64,000 nt of DNA from a bacterium (GTDB lineage: Bacteria; Armatimonadota; Zipacnadia; Zipacnadales; UBA11051). Below, in pieces: positions 1-8,495 of the stretch. The DNA is taken from contig JAJFUB010000019.1 of assembly GCA_021372615.1 (NCBI GenBank), forward strand, positions 62,001 through 126,000, read 5' to 3'. The position numbers were made by a program, and so were the translations under genes. Under the pieces are notes generated by a model that saw nothing but the letters and a program-made list of their open reading frames with translations, was not told where the DNA came from and searched no databases. How positions within the stretch are numbered: position 1 is the first letter of the stretch; the number at the start of each line of letters is the position of its first letter.

Positions 1-340
1 CCATGGCGCCGTGCAACTCGAGCAGGACACCATCCACCGGCAAGGCCTCCGCCAGGCGCACCAGCAGCATCCCGGCCAGCATCTCGAAGGCGGTCTGCTC
101 GACGAGGCCCGACGGCTGGGGGAAGGTCCACAGCAGCGGCACCAGTTCGGCATCGCCCGCCGCCTCGGCGGCGGCGATGAAGCCATCCGTGCAGCCGGAG
201 GTGCCGCGCATCGCGGTGATGACCTCCTCCCCCCGAATGAGCCCGGGATAGCGGCTGGAGCCCACGAAGTCGTCCAGTGTGGTCAGACCATGGGCAAAGG
301 TGTTCGTCTCGTGGGACAGGCCGGCGACAGCGAAACGCAT
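1..340 (-). CDS. MlrC-like (M81 family) metallopeptidase, C-terminus outside window
   Basis: The first 113 codons of a minus-strand gene; the frame is open to base 1, so most of the protein lies outside. It starts with ATG at 340 after an AAAGG ribosome-binding run and reads MRFAVAGLSHETNTFAHG. The AGLSHETNTF opening and the DGVLLELHGAM block at the window edge are signatures of the MlrC family. That family is named after the metalloprotease that opens linearised microcystin, but most members have unknown substrates and sit in sugar or amino-acid catabolic loci. The gene is divergent from the next one, with 184 bases between the starts. The family call is firm; the substrate cannot be told from this fragment. 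Confidence 0.85.
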   Translation of the reverse strand, partial: MRFAVAGLSHETNTFAHGLTTLDDFVGSSRYPGLIRGEEVITAMRGTSGCTDGFIAAAEAAGDAELVPLLWTFPQPSGLVEQTAFEMLAGMLLVRLAEALPVDGVLLELHGAM

Positions 341-450
341 GGGAGAAGCCTTTCGTGTGTCTGTTGTTCAGCGTGGGGCAGGCCGGCGGACCGGCCGCCC
401 GGAGCATTCCCCGCCCGCGGGCCGGGGTCCTTGCCGATACTCCGCTAGCC

Positions 451-479
451 TTGACCCCGGCGGCGGCGGGGGCCACAAT
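451..479 (+). promoter_or_regulatory. Candidate sigma-70-type promoter upstream of the 525 gene
   Basis: TTGACC at 451-456 and CACAAT at 474-479 are separated by exactly 17 bases and match the -35 and -10 consensus hexamers at five and four of six positions. Transcription would begin near 486, about 40 bases ahead of the ATG at 525. It lies in a divergent intergenic region, where a promoter is expected. In DNA this GC-rich a match of this quality is uncommon but could still occur by chance. Confidence 0.35.
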
Positions 480-524
480 GCGGGGCAGCGGCTGCCATCC
501 CCAGCCAGTGGAGCGGCGACACCC

Positions 525-2183
525 ATGCAGACCACGGCAGACACCTACGCGACCGCACTCGCCGCACGGCGAGAGGCGTATGTGGACTGGATATTGGAGC
601 ACTTCGGCGCGCTGGAGCCCAGGATGGCCGCGACCGATGGCCGCCGCTGGGCGCTCAACCACGTGCGGCTCGTGCGCGGGCAGCAGACCGACGAGGCCAA
701 CGAGTACTTCGCGTCCCTCGTCCTGACAAAGGACGCCGACATCCACTTCATTCGGTTCCTGAAGACACTACTCGACCACCGGGCCTCGCCTCACCTGTCC
801 GAGGCAGCCCGGGGGCGGATCGGTGAGGTCCTCACCGGCTGGCCCCGCAACGACCTGAGCAGCGTCGCCCACTGGCCCCCCCGCCACACCGAGAACCACG
901 ACCTGATGCACCTGACCATCGGCCTGTTCGCCCGGCAGCAACTGGGCGACGACCTGTCGGGTCAGGTGCGCGAGATCATGCAGGCCCTGCGCTGGCGCTT
1001 CGAGCGAGGCTGGGTCGAGTGGAACTCCGCCTGCTACCAGTGCCACTACGCCAACCCGCTCACCATCCTGGCCGACCACGCCCCGGTGACCCAGTTGCGC
1101 CGGGCCGCGCAGAACCTGCTCAACGTGCTGCTGGCCGAGCGCGCCGTGCTGGGGCTCAACGGCTTCCTCGGCGGCCCGTCGTTCCGCTGCCGCACTGCCG
1201 ATGCCATGCACTCGCTCACCCGGCGCAAGGTCGCGTACCTGCAAGACAGCCGCTACGACGGGTTCCTCCCCACGGTGTGGCTGGCGTTCGGGCTGGGGGA
1301 GCCGAGGTACGACTTCGCGCAGGCCCGGCAGGAGGGGCTCGAGCCGGCCACCACCGAGTATGCCAGCAGCAACGAGCCGCGCCTGAAGCAGGATGAGGGT
1401 CTGTTCTTTGCCTGCAGCTCGTTCGCGCCGCATCCGGTGGTGGTGGCCCTGGCCGCCGAGGGGGCGACCCGCGAGGTTCTCATGTACAATGGCCAACGCT
1501 TCCTGGGCTGGCCCGGCCCGGAGCATGGCGAGGTGATGTGGCGGACACAGCGGTGGATGCCCGGCGCGCTCACCGTCTACAACACCCCCCATGTCTCGAT
1601 GGGCTCGATCCACTCGTCCGGGTGGGTGTGCCAGAGCCGTTACGACCAGGTGCTATTCGCCGCGGACCCGGCGGTGGGCCTGCGGGTTGAGCTGCCGCTG
1701 CCGGCAGTGACACCGCACAAGCGGCGATACGAGGTGCGGGGGAGGGTGGTGCAGTACCGGAACTGGCTGCTGGGGCAGGGCACGCTGTTCGAGGACGGCG
1801 GCCTCACCGCGCGCCCGATGGGGCCATGGCGCCTGTACCGCGTCGGCCAGGGCCTGTGCGCCCACTATGCGCTGCCGGATTCCTACCATGTCCTGCAGGT
1901 CGCCGACCTGGATCAGTACCCCACCGAGGAGGCGTTCGTCAGGGTCCTGTCGGCACCCACGCTGGCCGGGCAGCAGGTCTGTGGCGACACCAGCAGTGGG
2001 GATCAGCTCACAGTGGATGTGCGGGACATGAGCCTCCGGATCAGCGGCGTCCCCCGGCCGCACCCCCCGGCGATGCTGCACGACTGCCCGCAGATGCAGT
2101 CCGAGTATGGCAGTGGTGAGATCACCCTCCACTCCGGGGTAGGCTCGGTGACCTTCTCTGCCGACGCAGGCGCAGAGCACTGA
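525..2183 (+). CDS. Unrecognised 552-residue protein, helical N-half and beta-rich C-half
   Basis: The frame is open from 279, but ATG at 525 (MQTTADTYAT) is preferred: it follows a GGAG run at 511-514 and a candidate promoter, and the upstream translation looks like non-coding proline/arginine-rich sequence. Residues 1 to about 260 are rich in helices and include an HTENHDLMH block at 121-129. The rest is rich in aromatic beta strands. The order, a helical half followed by a beta half, recalls (alpha/alpha)-toroid polysaccharide lyases, and TENH-type motifs occur in toroid enzymes, but I cannot name a family. There is no signal peptide, so the protein is probably cytoplasmic. It ends 24 bases from the convergent NHL gene. 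Confidence 0.75.
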   Translation: MQTTADTYATALAARREAYVDWILEHFGALEPRMAATDGRRWALNHVRLVRGQQTDEANEYFASLVLTKDADIHFIRFLKTLLDHRASPHLSEAARGRIGEVLTGWPRNDLSSVAHWPPRHTENHDLMHLTIGLFARQQLGDDLSGQVREIMQALRWRFERGWVEWNSACYQCHYANPLTILADHAPVTQLRRAAQNLLNVLLAERAVLGLNGFLGGPSFRCRTADAMHSLTRRKVAYLQDSRYDGFLPTVWLAFGLGEPRYDFAQARQEGLEPATTEYASSNEPRLKQDEGLFFACSSFAPHPVVVALAAEGATREVLMYNGQRFLGWPGPEHGEVMWRTQRWMPGALTVYNTPHVSMGSIHSSGWVCQSRYDQVLFAADPAVGLRVELPLPAVTPHKRRYEVRGRVVQYRNWLLGQGTLFEDGGLTARPMGPWRLYRVGQGLCAHYALPDSYHVLQVADLDQYPTEEAFVRVLSAPTLAGQQVCGDTSSGDQLTVDVRDMSLRISGVPRPHPPAMLHDCPQMQSEYGSGEITLHSGVGSVTFSADAGAEH

Positions 2184-2207
2184 GGACGCCGTGCGCACGT
2201 TGCTGCT

Positions 2208-3338
2208 TCAGGGGAGGGTGACGAGGCGGACGCAGTTGTTGCCGAAGTCGGCCACGTAGAGGTGCTTGCCATCCGGCGCCAGGGCCAGGCCGGCGGGACA
2301 GGCGAAGGCGCAGCGGTCGCCACTGCCGTCACTGAGCCCGGGACTGGGCTTCTGCACGTCCACGACGCCGGCCAGGAGCGTCTGCGGGCCAGTGGGGCGG
2401 GCCACGAGGCAGTGGGCGCCGGCGTCGGAGAAGATCAGGCCGCCGGCCACAGCAATCCCCGTCGGCAGCTTCCAGAAGGGTGGGTTCCCCAGGCCGGGCA
2501 GGGGCGCGACGGAGGCTCCGTTGACGACGAGGACGCGGGCGGTGCCGGGGTCGGTCACGTACACCGTGCCCCCGGCGAGCGCGAGGCCGAACGGCGCCTT
2601 GGCCCCGGCGGCGGACAGATCGGCCACGGTGCTCGTGACTCCCTGGGGCGTCACCCGGCGCAGCTTGAGGTTGCCCGAGTCCACCACCAGCAGACTCCCG
2701 TCAGGAGTGCGGCACAGGCCGGTCGGATAGCGGAAGCGGGCAGTGGAGCCGGGGCCGTCGGCAAAGCCGCCGGTGGGCAGGCCGGTCTCGTCAGTCGGTG
2801 TGTCGCCCCCGGCCAGCGTGCCCACTTGCCCTGCCCGCAGATAGCGGAGCCGGTGGTTGCCGGTGTCGGTGAAGACGATGGCGCCATCGGGCGCCACAGC
2901 CACGCCTGAGGGGTTCGACAGCAGGGCGGTGGCGGCCGGGCCATCCCGAAAGCCGCCCACGACAGTGGCCGTCGGGCCGCTGCCGGCGAGCGTGATGACC
3001 GCGCCGCCGGGGCTGACCTGGCGCAGGCGGTGGTTGCGGCTGTCGGTCACGATGAGTACGCCGCCGGGCCCGAGGGCCAGGGCGTTGGGGCCGTCGAAGC
3101 GCGCCTCGGCGCCCGTGCCGTCCTGCAGGCCACTCTCACCGTTGCCGGCCAGGGTGCTGACCTGCACGGCCGGGTTGCCCGATAGCGGCGGTGGGGGCAT
3201 GCCGCCGCCCCCGCCCGGTCCCCCGCCCGCGTCAGTCTTCGGCTCGTGCACCAGCCCGTACCAGTAGCCGACCAGCACCACCGTGCAGGCGAGCACGATC
3301 ACCAGGGCGGCCAGGGCCGGCGACATTCGTTGCTTCAC
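2208..3338 (-). CDS. Membrane-anchored NHL-repeat beta-propeller protein
   Basis: A 376-residue protein. Residues about 7-27 form one hydrophobic membrane segment, followed by a glycine/proline linker (about 36-53) and then about six repeats of the NHL type. The repeats show up as GVLIVTDSRNHRLRQV, AIVFTDTGNHRLRYL, SLLVVDSGNLKLRRV and, last, HLYVADFGNNCVRLV. NHL propellers usually bind proteins or carbohydrates rather than catalyse. The start at 3338 is GTG with an AAGGA run about a dozen bases upstream; ATG at 3326 is an alternative that would lose the positive n-region. It is the last gene of the ABC exporter operon, 27 bases after the preceding propeller gene, so it is probably an extracytoplasmic accessory of that transporter. 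Confidence 0.85.
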   Translation of the reverse strand: MKQRMSPALAALVIVLACTVVLVGYWYGLVHEPKTDAGGGPGGGGGMPPPPLSGNPAVQVSTLAGNGESGLQDGTGAEARFDGPNALALGPGGVLIVTDSRNHRLRQVSPGGAVITLAGSGPTATVVGGFRDGPAATALLSNPSGVAVAPDGAIVFTDTGNHRLRYLRAGQVGTLAGGDTPTDETGLPTGGFADGPGSTARFRYPTGLCRTPDGSLLVVDSGNLKLRRVTPQGVTSTVADLSAAGAKAPFGLALAGGTVYVTDPGTARVLVVNGASVAPLPGLGNPPFWKLPTGIAVAGGLIFSDAGAHCLVARPTGPQTLLAGVVDVQKPSPGLSDGSGDRCAFACPAGLALAPDGKHLYVADFGNNCVRLVTLP

Positions 3339-3365
3339 GCGTTACGGCATCCTTTCCGGTGTGCC

Positions 3366-4421
3366 TCAGGGCCCGAACAGGCCGCGCAGTCGCGCCGCGA
3401 GGGTCAGCGGGGCGCGGACCAGACGGCTGTCCTTGCCCTCACCCATTCGGCTGTAGAGCGCCCCGCCGTAGTCGGCCAGGCAGTCGGGGACCACCTTGAC
3501 CTTCGCGATGGGCCGGGCCTCACCCAGGCGCGACGGGATGCGCCAGACGGTGTCGGTGTCACAATACAGCGGCCGCCCCCGCAACAGGATCAGGCGGCCA
3601 TCGGTGCGCATCCAGTCCGTCAGCGTCCGCGGCTCGCCCCCGGCCGGCGGGACGCACCGCACGACCCGGCCCCCCATGGGCGGGTTCATCTCCTCCGACG
3701 GGGCCGTCCAGTAGAGCATGTTGCGGGCGAGCACGGCCTCCTGCAGGCCCTCGGCGCGCACGACCTCCTCGGCGACCCCGCCCCCCACGGGCGCTCGCGA
3801 GACTGTCATCGTCGGCCGGCCATATTGCTGGCCGAAGTGCTGCAGCCAGTACACGCGCCCGTCCCGTTCGCCCAGCAACCGGCCGGGGAAGTGCGTGTCG
3901 GCACTTTCCGAGACCGCCAGCAGCGTGCGGCCCTGGCCGTTGCGGTCGGCCGCGCAGATCAGGCTGAGGGGCTGCATCACCGGCACACAGGCGATGCCCG
4001 GGGTGGGGGAGGGCCGCGTCTCAGCCCAGTAGAGACGGTCGCCGGTGACCAGCAGCCCCTGAGGCGACTTCAGGCCCTGCACGAGGCTCTGGGGCGCGCC
4101 GCCCCCCCGGCCCGCGCGCCACAGTTGCCCGGAGTTCGGCTGCTTGTCCTCAGTCAGGTAGACAATGTCCCGGCCCGCGGCGGCCACGGAGCGAATGTCG
4201 ACAGCCGTGGCGACCGGCTGCCCCTCGCGTCCCACACGCCCCGCGCGCAGCAACGTGGCCTGGCCGTTCTCCGGCTGGCTCACCCAGTAGATGCCACTCC
4301 CCGAGGCGCACAGCAGCTTCACCTCGCCCGGTGGCGCGGCGGCCGGCCGGTGCAGTCGCACGTGGGTGGCCGCGAAGACCACCAGCAGCACCGCCAGGAT
4401 GAGGAACAGGGGCTTACGCAT
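3366..4421 (-). CDS. Membrane-anchored beta-propeller (DUF5050/TolB-like) protein
   Basis: 351 residues: an N-terminal membrane anchor (residues about 5-20, FLILAVLLVVFAATHV) followed by repeated beta-propeller strands of the type 'cGsgIYWVSQ', 'DIVYLTED', 'DRLYWAET' and 'RVYWLQHF'. These W/Y-rich blades are characteristic of DUF5050 and TolB-like propellers. There are no catalytic residues I can assign. The ATG at 4421 lies 12 bases after the stop of the permease-TPR gene, which points to co-transcription. With the NHL protein downstream, the exporter operon ends in two different membrane-tethered propellers, an unusual pair that may gate or sense the exported substrate (inference). Confidence 0.75.
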   Translation of the reverse strand: MRKPLFLILAVLLVVFAATHVRLHRPAAAPPGEVKLLCASGSGIYWVSQPENGQATLLRAGRVGREGQPVATAVDIRSVAAAGRDIVYLTEDKQPNSGQLWRAGRGGGAPQSLVQGLKSPQGLLVTGDRLYWAETRPSPTPGIACVPVMQPLSLICAADRNGQGRTLLAVSESADTHFPGRLLGERDGRVYWLQHFGQQYGRPTMTVSRAPVGGGVAEEVVRAEGLQEAVLARNMLYWTAPSEEMNPPMGGRVVRCVPPAGGEPRTLTDWMRTDGRLILLRGRPLYCDTDTVWRIPSRLGEARPIAKVKVVPDCLADYGGALYSRMGEGKDSRLVRAPLTLAARLRGLFGP

Positions 4422-4433
4422 GATAGATGTCGC

Positions 4434-6068
4434 TCACGGCGCGCCGCCGATCTCCCGCAGCTTGGCCTCGGCCTGCTTCTCCGCCCGCCGCACCTTGCCC
4501 CGGGCCCGGATCTGGTCGAGCGCCGCGTCTTCGTCGTCACCGGCGGCCACTGGCAGCGCGTCACGAGCGGCCCGGGCGGACGTGAGCGCCTGCCGGTACG
4601 CCCGGCGCGCCATCTCCAGCCGGCCGAGGGACCGCAGGAAGTCGCCGATGCCGATGAGCGCCGTCGGGTCGCCGCCCGCAGCCATGGCCCGCAGCGCCGT
4701 CTCGGCCGCGGCCGCCGCCTCGTCCGTGCGGCCCCGCTGGGCGTAGAAGGTCATCATCTTGTTGGCGGTCTCGCTGGCCAGCGGGTCGGCCGCGTAGGTC
4801 GTCACCAGCAGCTCATACGCCGACCGCATCTCGCCCTCGTCATCCATGGCCATGGCCAACGTGAGCATGCGCTCGGCCACCAGCGGCCCGAAGGGACTGG
4901 CGGGGTAGTTGCGCAGCAGTTCGTGGCCGTACTGCAGGGCGGAGCGGCGGTTGATGACCTCGCCCTGCGGGCCGGCCTGCGGGGCCCTGCGGTCGTCCAC
5001 CACCTGCGCCGCGGCGCGGATCAGCTCGTAGTAGGCGTTGTCGGCCCAGGGGCTCTCCGGGTAGGTGAAGGCCACCGTCCGGAGCTGGTCCACCTTGTGC
5101 TGGAGGCCCTTGACGCGCTCCCTCTCCAGGAAGTCGCGACGGACTGGGTAGCCGATGTAGTTGGCGTAGGCGGGCCCGAAGAGGTAGGCCACCGGCACGC
5201 GGCCGTAGGCCGCGAAGACCTGCTGGTGGGCCAGGCGCAGGTCAGGCAGTGCCGTGCGGTCGGACTCCAGCGCGACCAGTTGCTGCATGCGGACCGCAAC
5301 CCCCGACCCCACGTACAGCAGCAGCCCCAGCCCCACCGCCACTGCGGTGCGGGCGATCGAGCGCCACTTGACCGGGCTGGCTGGACGCCCCACCGCGCGG
5401 GCAGCGATCCACGCCAGCACCGCCCCGCCCAGGCACAGCAACGCCTTGCTCGCGAGTAGATCATCCCCGGCGGCCGGCACTTCGGCCAGCTTGTTGGCGT
5501 AGGCGTGGAGCGTCAGCAGCGGATTGAGGGCCGTGCCCAGCAGGGCATCCCCCGCCCAGACCGCCCCGGCCACGGCGAAGCCCACGACCGGGCTATGCCA
5601 GACGGCGGCGACAGCCAGGCTGAGCATGGACAGGAAGAACACCGACGGCAGCCCCGCCAGGACGACCGCGGACAAGTCGTAGTCCGACTTCAGGCCGACG
5701 CGATAGACCAGCAGCATCACGGCGATGAGGGCGGCGAGGAAGAGATACATCGTCACCAGGCGCGCCAGGACCGTCCGCGCGAACGGGACAGGACGCGAGA
5801 AGACGATGTCCTCGAGGCGGTTGCGGTACTCGGGGGCCAGGACATGGGCGCACAGGAAGGCGGCGAACAGCGGCGCCGCCAGTTCGGTCGTCCGGGCCAC
5901 GAAGGCGGCGTTGCCCTCGGTCAGCGATTTCATCGCCATGTGCCAAAACAGCATGAGCTGGCTCGCCACCAGCGGCACCACGAACAGCCAGTAGCTGTTG
6001 AGCACCACCAGCCGTGCGTTGTAGCGCAGCAGATCGGGCGAATAGCGGCGGGCGGGGGAGTTAGCCAC
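4434..6068 (-). CDS. ABC-2 type permease with C-terminal TPR region
   Basis: 544 residues. Residues about 25-260 hold six to seven hydrophobic segments of an ABC-2 permease, with the family-typical cytoplasmic stretch EYRNRLEDIVFSRPVPFART after the second helix. From about 265 to 535 the chain is soluble and built of helix pairs (YELLVTTYAADPLASETANK, LRSLGRLEMARRAYRQALTS) that read as tetratricopeptide-like repeats. The start is GTG at 6068; it overlaps the stop of the upstream permease gene by eight bases, so the two are translationally coupled. Two different permeases plus one ATPase suggest a heterodimeric exporter. The soluble TPR tail is not part of a usual ABC-2 permease and may recruit a partner or substrate protein. 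Confidence 0.88.
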   Translation of the reverse strand: MANSPARRYSPDLLRYNARLVVLNSYWLFVVPLVASQLMLFWHMAMKSLTEGNAAFVARTTELAAPLFAAFLCAHVLAPEYRNRLEDIVFSRPVPFARTVLARLVTMYLFLAALIAVMLLVYRVGLKSDYDLSAVVLAGLPSVFFLSMLSLAVAAVWHSPVVGFAVAGAVWAGDALLGTALNPLLTLHAYANKLAEVPAAGDDLLASKALLCLGGAVLAWIAARAVGRPASPVKWRSIARTAVAVGLGLLLYVGSGVAVRMQQLVALESDRTALPDLRLAHQQVFAAYGRVPVAYLFGPAYANYIGYPVRRDFLERERVKGLQHKVDQLRTVAFTYPESPWADNAYYELIRAAAQVVDDRRAPQAGPQGEVINRRSALQYGHELLRNYPASPFGPLVAERMLTLAMAMDDEGEMRSAYELLVTTYAADPLASETANKMMTFYAQRGRTDEAAAAAETALRAMAAGGDPTALIGIGDFLRSLGRLEMARRAYRQALTSARAARDALPVAAGDDEDAALDQIRARGKVRRAEKQAEAKLREIGGAP

Positions 6069-7419
6069 GGGGCCCCGCCCCCTGGCCCTGCGGCGGCAGT
6101 AGCGGCGTCAGCTTCTGCACCAGCCCCTCCCACACTCCGGCCGGCAGGCCATTCCAGTGCAGTACCACGCGGCGCTCGTCATCGGCCAGGAACACAGTCG
6201 GCAGGTCCGACAGCTCGTAGGCCTCGGCCAACGGCGCGGAGTCGCCCAGCTTCTCGGCCCAGTGGCAGCCGGTATCGGTCAGCATCGGGAAGCGGTAGCC
6301 GCGCTCGCGCGCCACGCGGCGGGCGACCGACCAGTCGTCCGCCAGGCAAATGGCGGCCACGCGCAGGCCCCGGGGGCCGTACTGCAGGTGCAGCGTCTGC
6401 AGGTTGGCCAGCACCGCCGCCGACTCCGGGCGCGCGGGTGACCAGAAGGCGATCACCAGCGGGGCCGGGCCGAGGTCGTGCAGGCCCGTGCGCCGGCCGT
6501 ACTGGTCGGGTAGCCAGAAGCCGGGCAGCACCTGGTTGCGGATGGACTGGCCGGCCATCGCCTGGGCCAGCGGCTTGGGATGGAAGGGGGGGTCGTGGCG
6601 GCCCATGACCAGGGCGTGCGCGGAGATCAGCCCCAGCAGCAAGCACCCGGCCGCGGCCCCGGCCAGCGGCGGCGACCACGGGCGAGTAACGCGTCCGCGC
6701 CAGCGCGTCACCTGCATCGTCAGGGCCAGCAGACCCGCCGTGAGCACCAAGTAGGGCACGGCGTTCTGGGTCAGGGCGAAGTCGAAGATGCGGGAGAGGT
6801 AGTCGCGGCCCAGCAGGATCAGCAGCCAGTACAGCGCGACGATCGCGACCGACAGCAGGTTGGGACACAGCACCGTGACACAGTAGGCCAGGGCGCTCAC
6901 GTAGAGCAGTGCCGGCAGGCCCGCCGTGAAGGCATGCACGGGCGCGCCCAGCGAGAAGCGGCTGCCGCTGCCGGCAGGAAGCGGGCCGCCCACGAAGAGC
7001 TGCGCCAGCCAGGCCGCGACGATCAGCACGGCGTAGGCCAGCAGCACGAACGCGAAGCTGCCCAGGAAGCGGACCAGCAGGCGGCTGACGGCGGGCTGGG
7101 GACGGGACTCGATGCTGTCCACGGCCCCCGACATCGCGTCCAGACGCGCCGCGACGGCCATCAGCGGCAGGGCCGCGAAGCCGACGAGCAGCACTCCGAG
7201 GCGCCAGGCCCGGTACGCGGCCAGCGAGGGGCCCAGGCCGGAGCCGAGCCCCGCGATGACCCCGGCGCAGCCGCACAGGACCAGCAGCGCCCACCCGAGC
7301 CGCGAGCGGCGGGGGACCAGGAACTCATAGCGCAGCCACGCGCGCCAGGCGCTCCAGTCCAGTCCTGTCGCGCCGGCGACGCTCTGCGTCCTGTCGGTTG
7401 GGGGTGCTGCTACGGCCAT
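6061..7419 (-). CDS. ABC-2 permease fused to a CXXC-less redoxin domain
   Basis: 452 residues from ATG at 7419. The open frame runs up to 7590 but overlaps the upstream ATPase gene, so the later start is chosen; the nearest GGAG is 14 bases upstream, so initiation looks weak. Residues about 40-270 contain six hydrophobic segments of an ABC-2 permease. Residues about 297-442 are a thioredoxin-like AhpC/TSA domain: VLPGFWLPDQYG, LVIAFWSPARPES, GLRVAAICLADDWSVA, and the cis-proline loop DLPTVFLADD (405-414). Where active redoxins have WCxxC, this one has WSPARPE (326-332), so thiol chemistry is not expected. The fold may serve for binding. The gene sits between the ATPase and the second permease. 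Confidence 0.87.
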   Translation of the reverse strand: MAVAAPPTDRTQSVAGATGLDWSAWRAWLRYEFLVPRRSRLGWALLVLCGCAGVIAGLGSGLGPSLAAYRAWRLGVLLVGFAALPLMAVAARLDAMSGAVDSIESRPQPAVSRLLVRFLGSFAFVLLAYAVLIVAAWLAQLFVGGPLPAGSGSRFSLGAPVHAFTAGLPALLYVSALAYCVTVLCPNLLSVAIVALYWLLILLGRDYLSRIFDFALTQNAVPYLVLTAGLLALTMQVTRWRGRVTRPWSPPLAGAAAGCLLLGLISAHALVMGRHDPPFHPKPLAQAMAGQSIRNQVLPGFWLPDQYGRRTGLHDLGPAPLVIAFWSPARPESAAVLANLQTLHLQYGPRGLRVAAICLADDWSVARRVARERGYRFPMLTDTGCHWAEKLGDSAPLAEAYELSDLPTVFLADDERRVVLHWNGLPAGVWEGLVQKLTPLLPPQGQGAGPRG

Positions 7420-7456
7420 GACGGCTACGTTACTCCGTGGGTTGTTGGGGCCCGAC

Positions 7457-8356
7457 CTAGGCGGCTGAGTCGGCTCCCGCGCGGGCGCGGGCGGCCTCGA
7501 TGATGCCAATGTAGGCATCCTCGAGCGTCGGCTCGACCGACACCGCTCGCGGGTGGTCCACCTCATCGGCCAGTAGACGGATGGCGACACCGTGGGCGCC
7601 GCGGAACACGCCGGTGAAGGTGTAGGCGGCCTTCAGGCGCGGGATCTCGTCCACCTCGACGTCAATGCTCCAGACCTTGCCCCGGGTGTCGTCTATGAGG
7701 CCCTCGACGGTGCCCTTGCGCAGCAACTCGCCCTGCCAGAGGATCACCAGTTGGTCGGCGGTGGCCTCCACGTCGGCGACGATGTGGGTGGACACGATGA
7801 TGACGCGGTCGTGCCCGAGCTCGGCCAGCAGGCTGCGAATGCGAATGCGTTCCTCGGGGTCCAGGCCGGCGGTGGGCTCGTCAATGATGAGCAACTGGGG
7901 GGACACGAGGAGGGCGGCGGCGATGCCGACCCGCTGCTTCATGCCGCCGGAGAGCTTGTCCACGTAGCGGTCGCGGAAGCCCTGCATGTTGACCTGGTGC
8001 AGGACCCGGTCCACGATCTGCTGGCGCTCCCCGGCCTGCGCGACATCGGACAGCAGCGCCAGGTAGTCAAGCTGCTCGGCCACGGTCAGGCCCGGGTAGA
8101 AGCCGAAATCCTGCGGGAGATAGCCCAGGAAGCGGCGGATGGCCGCGCGGTCGTGGCGCACGTCCAGGCCATTGACCTTCGCCGTGCCCGCGGTGGGCTC
8201 CAGCAGCGTCGCCAGGATGCGCATGAAGGTCGTCTTCCCCGAGCCGTTGGGCCCCAGGAGGGCGAAGACACCGTCACCGAAGTCCATCGTCAGGGATTTG
8301 AGGGCGCGCACCCCGCCCTCGTAGGTCTTGCTGAGGCCCTCGATCTGGATTTGCAG
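7457..8356 (-). CDS. ABC-2 exporter ATP-binding protein
   Basis: The ATPase of the exporter operon, about 299 residues. It shows Walker A GPNGSGKTT (about 35-43), Q-loop LPQDFGFYPG (Q82), signature LSGGMKQR (135-142), Walker B LLIIDEPTAGLDP (D159/E160) and switch histidine STHI (H191), plus the C-terminal extension typical of drug/Na+ exporter ATPases. A GTG at 8311 is possible but would cut off the first strand. The frame continues upstream to read LQIQIEGLSKTYEGG, the usual first strand and A-loop (aromatic Y) of these proteins. The only start candidate there with a ribosome-binding site is CTG at 8354-8356, six bases after GGGGAG. It is first in the operon, followed by both permeases. Confidence 0.92.
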   Translation of the reverse strand: MQIQIEGLSKTYEGGVRALKSLTMDFGDGVFALLGPNGSGKTTFMRILATLLEPTAGTAKVNGLDVRHDRAAIRRFLGYLPQDFGFYPGLTVAEQLDYLALLSDVAQAGERQQIVDRVLHQVNMQGFRDRYVDKLSGGMKQRVGIAAALLVSPQLLIIDEPTAGLDPEERIRIRSLLAELGHDRVIIVSTHIVADVEATADQLVILWQGELLRKGTVEGLIDDTRGKVWSIDVEVDEIPRLKAAYTFTGVFRGAHGVAIRLLADEVDHPRAVSVEPTLEDAYIGIIEAARARAGADSAA

Positions 8357-8362
8357 TGCAGA

Positions 8363-8368
8363 CTCCCC
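8363..8368 (-). promoter_or_regulatory. Ribosome-binding site that supports a CTG start
   Basis: GGGGAG on the minus strand, six bases before the CTG at 8356. It is the only good Shine-Dalgarno match near the 5' end of the ATPase gene and sits exactly where the conserved first beta strand of the protein should begin. No ATG, GTG or TTG lies in frame between it and residue 15. Confidence 0.5.
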
Positions 8369-8495
8369 TATGGTAGGTGAGATGATAGGCGTGGACGCCC
8401 GCGCCAGTCTACCCCATGGCGACGGTTCTGTAAACGTCCCCGCGCCCGACGAGGTGCCCTGGCCGTACAGCGTCGCCCCACAGAGCCTGCGCGCG

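Noticed and set aside
279-524. An earlier start of the protein at 525
   Set aside because: The extra 82 residues translate the intergenic region, including the candidate promoter, and have no ribosome-binding site.
1032-1046. CYQCH, a possible heme c-binding CXXCH motif in the protein starting at 525
   Set aside because: The protein has no signal peptide and heme c is attached outside the cytoplasm; the match is single and short, so chance is more likely.
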